The position numbers and the translations under genes are program-made. From NCBI RefSeq assembly GCF_001552215.1, contig NZ_BCQT01000014.1, positions 161,486-225,485 of the forward strand: a stretch of DNA of 64,000 bases, read 5' to 3'. This DNA is from Actinomadura macra NBRC 14102 (GTDB lineage: Bacteria > Actinomycetota > Actinomycetes > Streptosporangiales > Streptosporangiaceae). The first letter of the stretch is position 1. Each line of letters begins with the position of its first letter. The notes beneath the pieces were generated by a model. That model did not search any database. It saw only the letters and a program-made list of their open reading frames with translations, and was not told the DNA's origin. Positions 8,380 to 16,492 of the stretch are shown piece after piece.

Positions 8380-9063
8380 GTGGCGGGTGTGACGGGGCGG
8401 CCCATCTGGCGCCTGCTGCTGCGGGGTCTCGGGGTGTACCTGCCAGGTTGGGAGACTCCCGCCGGTGCCCGGAAGGTACCGGGCGGAGGCCCGGCGACCG
8501 GTCCTGGAAGCGGGCCGGGGGAAGCGGGCGATGGCGCGGCGGCCAGGCCCGGCGACGCGGGTCAAGGGTCCACGGGTCCGGCGCAGCCGTACGGCGGTCA
8601 GACGCAGGTGTTCGACGGTTGGACCCAAGGGTTCGGGCCGCCCGCCTTCCTGAACGGCGAGGCGGGTTTCGGTCTCCAACTGCCCGAGCGGCGCAGGGGC
8701 CTTGAACCCGACCGTGAGATCTACGTCCGGGGACGTGAGAACCCGAGCTTCGGCATCGTCGTCGCGGGTCCCTCGGCGGCGATCGGTACCCGGGTCGTGG
8801 ACGCGGTGGCGCTGATGAGGTTCGCGCGCCGGCTGACGTTCGAGGAGCTCTTCGACACCGCTGACGCCGACTCCGTGCCGTACGCGGTCCGCGGCGCGCG
8901 CGCGGTGGAGAACGTGGTCTTCCTCGACCGCGCGGCTGGGCTCGGGTTGTGCGCCGAGGTGGAACCGATGACGCGCTTCGTCCGGTGCCCGGTGTACGTG
9001 CGCATCGGCAGCCCTGCGGAGCGGACCGTCCAGGCGTACGAGACAGCGGTCGAAAGCCTCTAA
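8380..9063 (+). CDS. Hypothetical protein
   Basis: A probable gene of about 227 residues that I do not recognise. The N-terminal part (to about residue 90) is low-complexity Gly/Pro/Ala, and the C-terminal 130 residues look like a folded alpha/beta domain (for example PSFGIVVAGPSAAIGTRVVD and FDTADADSVPYAVRG). No membrane segment or signal peptide is evident. The start is uncertain. The GTG at 8380 has GGCAGGGGG upstream; another GTG at 8389 and an ATG at 8284 are in frame. It converges on the coiled-coil gene 9113-10390, with 49 nt between the stops. Confidence 0.6.
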   Translation: MAGVTGRPIWRLLLRGLGVYLPGWETPAGARKVPGGGPATGPGSGPGEAGDGAAARPGDAGQGSTGPAQPYGGQTQVFDGWTQGFGPPAFLNGEAGFGLQLPERRRGLEPDREIYVRGRENPSFGIVVAGPSAAIGTRVVDAVALMRFARRLTFEELFDTADADSVPYAVRGARAVENVVFLDRAAGLGLCAEVEPMTRFVRCPVYVRIGSPAERTVQAYETAVESL

Positions 9064-9112
9064 AGCCTCTGAAACGGCCTGTGCGGACGCCCGCTGGTAG
9101 GGCCCGCCGAGA

Positions 9113-10390
9113 TCAGGGTGTCGTCGCCCAGGCGGTGAGGTCCCAAAGCTGATGGGACGGGAGGCGCCGCAGCCGGACGGTCGCGGTGGCCGGGTCCCAG
9201 AACACCTCATCGCTCTCCAGTTCCAGTGACTGCCCGGCCGTCAGCACCGCGCACAGCAGCTCCTCCCGGGTACGGACGGCCATCAGGGGCCCGATCTGCG
9301 CGACCGCGCCCGTGCTCTCGAACAGGGTGCGCAGCAGTGCCTTGAGCGCCGCCTCGTCCTCCGGCGGTCGTGGCGGCTCCACACCGGCCGGCCGTCCCGC
9401 CTCGACGCGCGCCAGCCCGCGCCAGCCGTTGCCGTTGTGCGGCAGGTCGGCGCCGGTCGAGATGAGCAGTGCGCTGAAGGCGCCCGCGAGGTCCTCGGCG
9501 GCCTGCCCGCCGAGAAAGTAGCGGCGCCGGCCGGGGGAGCCCGGCGCGTCGCCGTCCGCCCCCTCCGCCGTACGGAAGCGGACGTCGAGCCGGTTCGCGC
9601 GCACGCACCGCTCGTACATGTCGGCCAGGATGTCCTGGAGCTGGTCGTCGCGCGTCCAGAGCCGTCCCGTCGCCGTAACGGAGACGCCGTCGCCCGCGGA
9701 CGTCCGCGGGCTCCCGGTGAGCGCCGCGGCGACCGTGTCGTCCAGTTCCCCCTCGGTGAACCGCAGCAGCTCGGCGACGACGTCCTCGACGTCCTCCAGG
9801 GTCCGGGTGAGTGCCCGCTGCAACTCCAGGATCTCCGCGCCGCCGCGCTCCAGGTCGGCCAGGCGCCCGAGGGCGGTGTCGACCTTCCCCTGGACCGTCT
9901 CGACCTTTCCCTCCACCGTGTCGACCTTGCCCTTGACGGTGTCGACCTGCCCCTTGACGGTGTCGACCTTCCCTTCGACGGAGCTGGCGTCGATCCCGGT
10001 CGCCGCGCGGACGGAGGTCTCCACCTCGGTCAGCTTGCGGCGCAGCGCCGCGAGGGTGATCCGCTGCTGTTCGAGCTCGTGCAGACGTGCGGCCTGCGTC
10101 CGCAGGTACTCGTCGGCGTTGTGGACGATCCCGGCCAGTTCCTCGACCTGCCCGGTGTTGTGCCGGAGCCGGGTGTCGAGGGCGGGCAGCACGTCCTGCT
10201 TGACCCGCGCGAGCTCGGCGGTGAGCTGTTCGCCGACGGTGACCAGTACGTTGTTCTGCTTGGTGACCTGCTCGTTCAGCTCCTCGATCCGGCGGGTGAA
10301 CGCGTCCGACTGATCCCTGCTGCGCTTGCTGGCATAGAGCTCCAGTGCCCCGACCACGACGCACATCACCACCAGGACGACCGTCGTCAT
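9113..10390 (-). CDS. Membrane-anchored coiled-coil protein with heptad repeats
   Basis: A 425-residue protein starting MTTVVLVVMCVVVGALELY, a single N-terminal membrane anchor, then a long coiled coil (about residues 25-210). The coil includes five near-identical heptads (KVDTVKG type). A folded C-terminal region of some 200 residues shows no motif I know. The anchor plus coil suggests a scaffold or sensor-like shaft on one face of the membrane. ATG at 10390 has GAGGAG upstream. It is on the same strand as the PknG/GlnX/GlnH operon and begins 198 nt after its last gene, so a shared role is possible but not shown. Confidence 0.75.
   Translation of the reverse strand: MTTVVLVVMCVVVGALELYASKRSRDQSDAFTRRIEELNEQVTKQNNVLVTVGEQLTAELARVKQDVLPALDTRLRHNTGQVEELAGIVHNADEYLRTQAARLHELEQQRITLAALRRKLTEVETSVRAATGIDASSVEGKVDTVKGQVDTVKGKVDTVEGKVETVQGKVDTALGRLADLERGGAEILELQRALTRTLEDVEDVVAELLRFTEGELDDTVAAALTGSPRTSAGDGVSVTATGRLWTRDDQLQDILADMYERCVRANRLDVRFRTAEGADGDAPGSPGRRRYFLGGQAAEDLAGAFSALLISTGADLPHNGNGWRGLARVEAGRPAGVEPPRPPEDEAALKALLRTLFESTGAVAQIGPLMAVRTREELLCAVLTAGQSLELESDEVFWDPATATVRLRRLPSHQLWDLTAWATTP
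9876..9980 (-). repeat. Five 21-bp tandem repeats encoding coiled-coil heptads
   Basis: Five consecutive 21-bp units, each starting GTGTCGACC or GTCTCGACC on the plus strand, encode seven-residue repeats of the type K-V-D/E-T-V-x-G. Unit length equals one coiled-coil heptad, so copy-number changes would lengthen the rod without breaking its register. Confidence 0.85.
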
Positions 10391-10552
10391 GACACTCCTC
10401 GGGCGGCCGATTTTCACCGATTCGGGTTTTGATCGCGACCATAACTTACGATCAGGCTCGCCGACCGGCACTTACGTAACCGACTGATCTCAGTGACCGT
10501 ACGGTTTCAACCGTCCATCGAATCTCACCCCGTCACCTCGTGGGCGCGGTCG

Positions 10553-10609
10553 GTCACAACCCTCGAACTCGGTCACAGCCCTGGAACTCAGTCACAGCCC
10601 TCGAACTGG
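10553..10609. repeat. Three 19-bp tandem repeats spanning the glnH-like stop codon
   Basis: Three adjacent 19-bp copies (10553-10571, 10572-10590, 10591-10609) of GTCACAGCCCTCGAACTCG with two to four differences each. The third copy encodes the last residues of the GlnH-like protein, and its stop codon (10588-10590) sits at the end of the second copy. The extra copies are non-coding and not in reading phase (19 is not a multiple of 3). Confidence 0.85.
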
Positions 10610-11460
10610 GGGACGGTCGTGGTGACGGCGAGCCGCACCGGACCGAACCATTTCCGCAGCAGCCCCGCCGCGGTGCCGTCCTGGTACATCCCCGTGATCG
10701 CCTTGTTGACCGCCTCGCACCCATCGAGGTCTTCCTTCCGGATGCCGATGCCGTACGGCTCGTCCGAGAAGGGCGCGTTCACGATCCTCAGCTTGCCGCC
10801 CTTCCGCGCGGCCTGCGCGGCGAGGCCGGCGAGGATGAGGTCGTCGGTGGAGACCGCGTCCAGCTGTCCGGCGGACAGGTGGGTGAGGCAGCCGGCGTAG
10901 CCGCTCGCGGCGACCGGCAGGGCGGGCACGCCCTTCTCGTCGTGGACGCGGGGGAAGGACACCGAGCCCGGCACCCGGCACAGCCGCTTGCCCGTGAGGT
11001 CATGCACGGTCTTGATCGTGGTGTCGGACGCGCGGACGAGGATGTCCTGGTGCGCGACATAGTACGGTCCCGCGAAGGCCACCTGGACCTTGCGCTCCGG
11101 CGTGACGGAGTAGCTCGCCACGACGAGGTCGACCTTGCCGGAGCGCAACAGCGACTCCCGGGTCGCGGAGGTCACGGGTTTGAAGGCGAGGTTCCCGCCG
11201 GCGACGCCGAGCCGCCGGGCCACCTCCCGGGCGACGTCGATGTCGAAGCCCTCGTACGAGCCGCCGACGCGCCAGCCGACGCCCGGCTGGTCGGCGTTGA
11301 CCCCGATGACGAGGCTGTCCTTCGTGGTCACGGAGGTCTCGCCCGCATCGGCGACACCGCAGGCCGCCGCCGCGAGCGCCGTCACGGCCGCCAGCGCCGC
11401 CGCCCTGACGCGCTTGAGCCGCGCGGCCCCCGCCGCCGGCTCCCTCACTGCGATCCCCAC
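10588..11460 (-). CDS. glnH: GlnH-like amino-acid-binding lipoprotein (SBP_bac_3)
   Basis: A 290-residue periplasmic-type amino-acid-binding protein. The signal peptide is RLKRVRAAALAAVTALAAAAC with lipobox Cys34, so it is a lipoprotein. The mature domain shows family-3 motifs: IGVNADQPGVGW, GFDIDVAREVARRLG, DLVVASYSVTPER and a late DEPYGIGI. Start taken as the GTG at 11460, 19 nt after the upstream gene; a GTG at 11448 would also keep the signal peptide. No permease or ATPase gene lies nearby. It instead follows a GlnX-like membrane protein and a PknG kinase. In Mycobacterium, GlnH senses amino acids for PknG through GlnX, so a sensing rather than transport role is likely here (inference from family and order). 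Confidence 0.85.
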   Translation of the reverse strand: MGIAVREPAAGAARLKRVRAAALAAVTALAAAACGVADAGETSVTTKDSLVIGVNADQPGVGWRVGGSYEGFDIDVAREVARRLGVAGGNLAFKPVTSATRESLLRSGKVDLVVASYSVTPERKVQVAFAGPYYVAHQDILVRASDTTIKTVHDLTGKRLCRVPGSVSFPRVHDEKGVPALPVAASGYAGCLTHLSAGQLDAVSTDDLILAGLAAQAARKGGKLRIVNAPFSDEPYGIGIRKEDLDGCEAVNKAITGMYQDGTAAGLLRKWFGPVRLAVTTTVPQFEGCD

Positions 11461-11479
11461 GTCGCCCCCACCCTCGCCT

Positions 11480-12979
11480 TCATTTCGACCACCGGTACTC
11501 CGCCAGCCGGGGACGCACCCCGACCAGCACGAGCGCCGCGATGATGACTCCTGCGACGGGTAGCACGCCGTACCAGCCACCCGTTCCGCTGTCACCGTCC
11601 TCGACCGCCTCAAGGAACGCGGTCCGGTGGGTCTGGATGAGCGACTGCAGGGACTTGTCGTAGCGGACGTAATCGCCGGCCGCCGCGTCCCGCGTGGTGA
11701 CCGCCTGCGCCCGCTGCCCACCGTTGACGAGGTCCCGCATCCGCCGGTCGTTCGCCTGGAACCGCTTGTACTCCTCAAGCACCGTGACGAGGGCGCGCCG
11801 CTGCTCGTCCTCGGTCGAGCGTGTGGCCTCGGTACCGAAGAACCCGAGGAAGGGCACCCGTCCCGGCTCGAAGTTCACGCCCTTCTGCACCGCCTGGTTG
11901 TACTCGTTCAGGTTCCCTGCCTTGAGATACAGGACGGTCTGGGATTTGCTCAGGAACACCTGCTCGTAGGCGTCCGCCCTCCCGGGGTCGATCAGGTACC
12001 GGGTCTCGTCCGCGTTGGCGCTGTTGCTGATGGCGCGCGCGCGGGACAGGGCCAGGATCGAGTCGAACCCGTCGTTCTTGGCGTCGCGGAGATGGTCCGC
12101 CTGCCCGGAGAGCATGGTGGCGCTCGCCGCGACGAGGACGAGCGTGCCGAGCGTGGCGAGGGCCAGCGCCGGGTTCAGCAGGCGCCGGAAGCGTACGGCC
12201 AGGAAGAGTTGGAGGGCGACGAGGGCGGCCAGCAGCGCGAAACCCGTGATCAGAATCCACATGCGGCCGGTCAGGATGTCCGATCGCTTGTCCTCGTAGG
12301 TGTGCCGGACGAGAGTGCCGTTGTCGAGCGTCAGGTTGTACGCCTTGGGCAGCAGGTCCAGCTTCATCAGGTCGGTCGCGTCACGGTACCGCTGGACGAC
12401 CGACTCCGGCGGCGGTCCGGAGGCGTGCCGGGCCTGCTGGTCGAGCATGAGGGCCTGGGCGGCGAGCCGCTCGTACCGCCCGAGGGCGTACACCAGCTCG
12501 CGGGCGGTGTTGTCCTCGGTGGTCTCGTCGGCGAGCTTGGCGGCCTTCAGCAGCGCCTCGCCGGCCTTCGCGCGGCTCTGGTCGTAGCTCGCGAGGGCCC
12601 GGTCCCGCCCGCCGCCGGGCGCGCCGCCGATGAGCAGCGCGTTGGCGAGCTGGGAGTCCATCTCGGTGAGCTGGAAATACAGGTCGCCGGTCGCGACGAC
12701 CTGCGGGCCGGCGTCGCGACCGATCACCCGCACGCCCTCGCGGGCGCTCACGACGGCCGCCCAGGTGACCCCGAGGAGGACCAGCAACAGCACGACCACC
12801 AGTGTCGTCAGCGAACGGACGCGCGATGCGACCGTGCGGGGCAGCGCTCGTGCGAGCCCGGTGGGCGGCCGGGACGGCACGAGTCCCCGCCGGATGGCGG
12901 ACGGGCCGCGCCGCTCGGGAGGCGCACCGGACGTGGTGGCGGGCGTGCCCGTCGCGGGCGGCTGCTGAACGGCGGTCAT
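11480..12979 (-). CDS. glnX: GlnX-like four-helix transmembrane sensor
   Basis: A 499-residue membrane protein with four predicted helices: about 57-77, 240-262, 270-290 and 472-490. Between helices 1 and 2, and again between 3 and 4, lie helical extracytoplasmic regions of some 160-180 residues. The cytoplasmic N-terminus is Pro-rich and basic. This topology, and its place between a PknG kinase and a GlnH lipoprotein, matches mycobacterial GlnX, which relays amino-acid binding by GlnH to the cytoplasmic kinase. The ATG at 12979 overlaps the stop of the FHA gene by four bases. Identification rests on topology and context more than on motifs, since the sensor helices carry no diagnostic signature I can read. 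Confidence 0.78.
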   Translation of the reverse strand: MTAVQQPPATGTPATTSGAPPERRGPSAIRRGLVPSRPPTGLARALPRTVASRVRSLTTLVVVLLLVLLGVTWAAVVSAREGVRVIGRDAGPQVVATGDLYFQLTEMDSQLANALLIGGAPGGGRDRALASYDQSRAKAGEALLKAAKLADETTEDNTARELVYALGRYERLAAQALMLDQQARHASGPPPESVVQRYRDATDLMKLDLLPKAYNLTLDNGTLVRHTYEDKRSDILTGRMWILITGFALLAALVALQLFLAVRFRRLLNPALALATLGTLVLVAASATMLSGQADHLRDAKNDGFDSILALSRARAISNSANADETRYLIDPGRADAYEQVFLSKSQTVLYLKAGNLNEYNQAVQKGVNFEPGRVPFLGFFGTEATRSTEDEQRRALVTVLEEYKRFQANDRRMRDLVNGGQRAQAVTTRDAAAGDYVRYDKSLQSLIQTHRTAFLEAVEDGDSGTGGWYGVLPVAGVIIAALVLVGVRPRLAEYRWSK

Positions 12980-13824
12980 GTCGCCTCGCCTCGTGTGAGC
13001 GTGATGGTGGTCCAGGCGCCGACGTGCACGCGGTCGCCCTCGGACAGCGGCACCTCGATGTTGACCGGGATCGGCTCCGCGGACCCGTTCACGCAGGTCC
13101 CGTTAAGAGATCCGGGGTCCACCAGCGTCCAGGTGCCGTCCGGCTTGGCCAGCAGGACCGCGTGGATGTGCGAGACGCCCGGGTCCTCGGGGGGTTCGCG
13201 CAGGTCGATCTCGGGGGCGGACGGGTCGGCGGAACCGCGCCGCCCGATGCGGATCTGCTGCCCGACCAGCGGGATGCGCCGTTCGGGGGCGTACGGGGGG
13301 AACGAGAGGGACACCGAGTCCGGGCCTTCCTCGGCGATGACCGCGTTGTAGTAGTCGCGATCCGCGACCACCACCGCGGTCCATACCGCGGTCTCCGGTG
13401 CGGGCGGCGCCGTCAGGGGCGGCGCCGGTGCGGGCGGGTCGGGCGCCGGTGGTGCCGGAACGGGAGGTGCCGGAACGGGAGGTGCCGGAACGGGAGGTGC
13501 CGGAACGGGAGGAGCCGGCACGAGAGGTACTGGATCGGGAGGTGCCGGGGTATGAGCCGCCGGGGTGGGAGGTGCGGGAACAGGAGGCGCCGGGGTGGGC
13601 CTGCCGCCGCCGGTGGCGAAGTCGTACCCGCACGACTCACAGAACCGGTCGCTCGCGGGCGTGCCACAGTCGGGACAGGGCGTGCCGCCCGCGGGACGGG
13701 AGGGGAGCGCCTGCGTGCCCGACGCCCTGCTTGCCGAGGCGGCCGGGGTGGCGCCGAGGCGCTCGCCGCAGACGTCGCAGTAGTCGTCCGCCCGCGAGGC
13801 GTGGCCGTTGGGGCAGGTCGCCAT
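12976..13824 (-). CDS. Zinc-ribbon and FHA domain protein with Pro-rich linker
   Basis: A 282-residue cytoplasmic adaptor. Two zinc-ribbon-like cysteine sets come first (Cys4, Cys16, Cys19 with a His; then Cys50, Cys53, Cys62, Cys65). A Pro/Ala/Val linker of about 75 residues follows, containing four identical VPAPP units, then a C-terminal FHA domain (about 150-278). The FHA core residues that bind phosphothreonine are present: IGRRG (Gly194-Arg195), Ser218 and His221 in SHIHA, and NGT at 241-243. Start ATG at 13824, two bases after the stop of the vWA gene. FHA domains read phosphothreonine made by kinases such as the PknG homologue encoded in the same operon. Likely partners are the kinase, the vWA protein tail, or a GarA-like metabolic target. 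Confidence 0.88.
   Translation of the reverse strand: MATCPNGHASRADDYCDVCGERLGATPAASASRASGTQALPSRPAGGTPCPDCGTPASDRFCESCGYDFATGGGRPTPAPPVPAPPTPAAHTPAPPDPVPLVPAPPVPAPPVPAPPVPAPPVPAPPAPDPPAPAPPLTAPPAPETAVWTAVVVADRDYYNAVIAEEGPDSVSLSFPPYAPERRIPLVGQQIRIGRRGSADPSAPEIDLREPPEDPGVSHIHAVLLAKPDGTWTLVDPGSLNGTCVNGSAEPIPVNIEVPLSEGDRVHVGAWTTITLTRGEAT
13451..13510 (-). repeat. Four perfect 15-bp repeats in the FHA protein linker
   Basis: Four identical, head-to-tail copies of GGTGCCGGAACGGGA (13451-13465, -13480, -13495, -13510), with degenerate copies further on. On the minus strand they encode VPAPP units. Perfect identity over 60 bp suggests recent slippage or expansion. Confidence 0.9.
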
Positions 13825-13826
13825 GC

Positions 13827-15191
13827 TCAGCCCTCGCCCCGCCGGGTGTGCACGGTCTCGTCCCGCCGGGTATGGACCGTCTCGTCCTTGCGGGTCCGGA
13901 CGGTCTTGGTGGAGCGGGTGTCCAGCTGCATCTCGTCGGCCTTGTCCACATTCTGCCTCAGCCGGACGGTCCCGGTGACCGGGTCGACGACGTCCACCAC
14001 CTTGCGCAGCATCGCGGTGATGGCGTCGTTGCCCGCCTCGTCCGCCAGCACGACGGCCCGGCCGAGCCGCGCGGTCGCGGTGTCGAAGTCGCCGTCCTTG
14101 CGGGCTTGGAGCCCCTCCTGGATGACGCTGGCGAGCTCGGCCTGCCCGGTGTAGTGCGCGACCCGCGCGTTGATCCGGGTGGACTGCGCCTCGTCGTCGG
14201 TCCACTGCGCGAGCACGTTTCCCGTCGCCAGGACCTGCGCCTCCTCGCCGGGCCCGCCCGGCACGACCAGCTTGACCCACGCTGCGCGCAGTTCCTTGCC
14301 GACCTCCCCGGGTGGAACCTCCACGCAGACGTGGTAGTCGCGGCTCTCCGCGCCCCACGCGCCCAGCGGGTAGTCGCCCGCCTGCACGGACGACTCCACC
14401 CGCCGGCCGGTCAGATCCTCCACCGACGGCATGACCTGTTTGACGAACCGCAGCTTCGCGGTCTGCGGCGTCCACACCCGCAGCGCGACGTCCGCCACGG
14501 CCTTGCCCATCGCGGCCTGGGTCATGGCCTGGAAGTCGGCGACGAGCCCCGCCGGGTCGGCGACGATGTCCACGCTGCCGAGCAGCGCCGAGGAGATCTT
14601 GCGCAACTCCGCGACCTCCCAGTCGGTGCCGACGCCGCGGCAGTCGCAGATGAAGCGGCCGGTGCAGCGGGACAGGACGGCGTCCAGCTCCTCCGGCGAC
14701 TCGTGCTGGTTCTTGCCGTCGGTCAGCAGGATCGCGTGCCGGATGCCGCCCTGCCGGGTGTCGAACAGCTGGTCGGTGAGCCGCAGCCAGGAACCGATCG
14801 CGGTGCCGCCGGACGCCTTGAGCCGGCTCAGCGCATGCTTGGCCAGCCGCCGGTTCTCCTCGTTGGCCGGGACGAGCCCGCCCTGCTGCGGGAAGACCAT
14901 CGCGGCCGTGTTGGAACCGGAGATCACGGCGAACTGGACGCCGTCGCGCAGCGTGTCGATCGCGATCTGGGCCGCCGCGATGGCCGCGCGCAACTTGGTG
15001 TCGGGATAGGACATCGACCCCGAGGTGTCGATGATGATGACCTCGGAGGCGTCCGCGGACGAGGCGGCGGCCGGTCCGGAGCCGTCGGGCGAGGCCGCCT
15101 CCACCGACACGATGGCGTGCACCTCACGGCCGCCCTCGGGCAGGAACTTGTTCTGGTCGATCTTGATCGTGAATTGCGGCTGCTCGCTCAT
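13827..15191 (-). CDS. vWA domain protein with Thr-rich repeated C-terminal tail
   Basis: A 454-residue von Willebrand factor A protein. The metal-site motif DTSGSMS (Asp55, Ser57, Ser59) is intact, and the later Thr (GGTAIG) and Asp (LLTDGKNQ) complete the site. A second beta-rich domain and a helical region (VIQEGLQARKDGDFDTATARLG, TPR-like) follow. The last 31 residues are basic and threonine-rich, with DETVHTRR in two consecutive copies and a related VRTRK unit before them. Such tails are plausible phosphorylation sites for the neighbouring kinase and docking sites for the neighbouring FHA protein. Start ATG at 15191 overlaps the PP2C stop (ATGA). The protein probably acts as a metal-dependent scaffold in the kinase pathway. 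Confidence 0.88.
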   Translation of the reverse strand: MSEQPQFTIKIDQNKFLPEGGREVHAIVSVEAASPDGSGPAAASSADASEVIIIDTSGSMSYPDTKLRAAIAAAQIAIDTLRDGVQFAVISGSNTAAMVFPQQGGLVPANEENRRLAKHALSRLKASGGTAIGSWLRLTDQLFDTRQGGIRHAILLTDGKNQHESPEELDAVLSRCTGRFICDCRGVGTDWEVAELRKISSALLGSVDIVADPAGLVADFQAMTQAAMGKAVADVALRVWTPQTAKLRFVKQVMPSVEDLTGRRVESSVQAGDYPLGAWGAESRDYHVCVEVPPGEVGKELRAAWVKLVVPGGPGEEAQVLATGNVLAQWTDDEAQSTRINARVAHYTGQAELASVIQEGLQARKDGDFDTATARLGRAVVLADEAGNDAITAMLRKVVDVVDPVTGTVRLRQNVDKADEMQLDTRSTKTVRTRKDETVHTRRDETVHTRRGEG

Positions 15192-16492
15192 CGGTCATGC
15201 TCCGTGCTCGGTGTCGGGAGGGGAGGCGGGACGGGGATCACGGCGACCGTGATGTTGTCGCGGCCGCCCGCGTCCAGCGCGTGGCGGACCAGTGTCCGGG
15301 CCGTGCCGAGCGGATCGGCGGCCGGGTCCGCGGCGGGATCGGCCGCCGCGCCCGACAGCAGCGCCGCGAGGTCGACGGCCCGCGGGAAGTAGTTCCACAG
15401 ACCGTCGCTACAGACCAGCAGCGTGCCCGGGCCCGCCGGGCGGAACGTGGCCACGTGCGGGACGACCTCCTCGGCGTCCGCGCCGAGCCAGGCGGTGATG
15501 ACGTGCGCGTTCGGGTGCGCCTCGGCCTCGTCCTCGGTCAGCGCGCCCTGCGCCACCATGATCGCCGCCCAGGAGTCGTCCTCGGTCAGCTGCTGGGAGG
15601 GGCCGAGCTCGGCCATGTCACCCGTGTCCAGCTCGCCGATGTCCAGCTCGCCCGTGTCGAGGTCGGTCATCGCGAACTCGGCGGTGTCGGGCCCGTCGCC
15701 ACCCGTCCCGCCGGACGCGCCGGGCTCGGCGGCGGCCAGCCAGTAGGCGCGGCTGTCGCCGATCCAGCCGACCGTCAGCGACCCGTCCCGCGTCACCGCC
15801 GACACGTACGTGCACGAGGGCGCCTCGGCCGGGGACGCGGCCAGCGCCGCGACGGCCTCGGCAGCCTTCAGCGCGGCGCCGCGGGTGGCGTCCTCGGCGT
15901 CCGCGCCGGAGTCCAGCCGGGCCGCCAGCTCGGCGGCGCCGGTCTCGGCCGCCGCGCGGGACGCGTCCTCCGGGCGTTGCGAGGATCCGACGCCGTCCGA
16001 CACCACGGCCGCGATACCGGCGGAGTGCGGGACGAGCGCGATGGCGTCCTCGTTGCGCGGGTAGCGCAGCCCCCGGTCGCTGACGCCCGCGGCGGCTACC
16101 CGGCGCCTGCCGTTCACCGACCCGTGTGCCGCCCCCGGCAGGGGGACCTCGATCTCGACGTGGTCGCGTCCGGCCGGTTGGCGGAGCCCGCACGTCTCGC
16201 AGTAGCCGTCTCCGTCGATGGCCGCCCCGCCGCATTCGGCGCACGGTCCCCCCGAGGACGCCGTACCCTCGGTGGCACCGGGCGCGCGCCGCGCGCGGAT
16301 CGACGCGGAGTTCTGCTTCATCGTCAGGCCGGCCCGCGTCGCCGAGGTCAGGCCGCTCGGGGCGATCTCGGATGCGGAGCCGTCCAGGCGGTGCCCGCAC
16401 TCCTCGCAGAACTTCTCCCCGGCGTACACGATCTCGCCGCAGCCCGGGCACGACAGCTCCGCCGGCTTCACGCCGGTCTGCTCGCCGCTCAC
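15188..16492 (-). CDS. PP2C-family Ser/Thr protein phosphatase with N-terminal zinc ribbons
   Basis: A 434-residue protein. Two zinc ribbons (CPGCGE...CEECG at about 15-33; CAECGG...CETCG at 84-102) precede a PP2C domain (about 132-430). The phosphatase metal ligands are seen in RNEDA (Asp149), VVSDGVG (Asp166, Gly167), CSDGLW and GRDNITVAV. An acidic insert with repeated ELDTGELDIG units (residues near 285-305) interrupts the catalytic domain. The start is a GTG at 16492 that overlaps the kinase stop (GTGA). It should dephosphorylate threonine/serine residues set by the PknG homologue, giving the operon both writer and eraser. Confidence 0.9.
   Translation of the reverse strand: MSGEQTGVKPAELSCPGCGEIVYAGEKFCEECGHRLDGSASEIAPSGLTSATRAGLTMKQNSASIRARRAPGATEGTASSGGPCAECGGAAIDGDGYCETCGLRQPAGRDHVEIEVPLPGAAHGSVNGRRRVAAAGVSDRGLRYPRNEDAIALVPHSAGIAAVVSDGVGSSQRPEDASRAAAETGAAELAARLDSGADAEDATRGAALKAAEAVAALAASPAEAPSCTYVSAVTRDGSLTVGWIGDSRAYWLAAAEPGASGGTGGDGPDTAEFAMTDLDTGELDIGELDTGDMAELGPSQQLTEDDSWAAIMVAQGALTEDEAEAHPNAHVITAWLGADAEEVVPHVATFRPAGPGTLLVCSDGLWNYFPRAVDLAALLSGAAADPAADPAADPLGTARTLVRHALDAGGRDNITVAVIPVPPPLPTPSTEHDR

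Noticed and set aside
9876..13510. CRISPR-like repeats
   Set aside because: The repeats at 9876, 10553, 13451 (and at 42021) are directly adjacent tandem units with no unique spacers.
13398..15392. 664-codon plus-strand frame opposite the FHA and vWA genes
   Set aside because: Low-complexity Arg/Gly/Leu composition, no motif and no ribosome site; the minus-strand proteins have clear domains.
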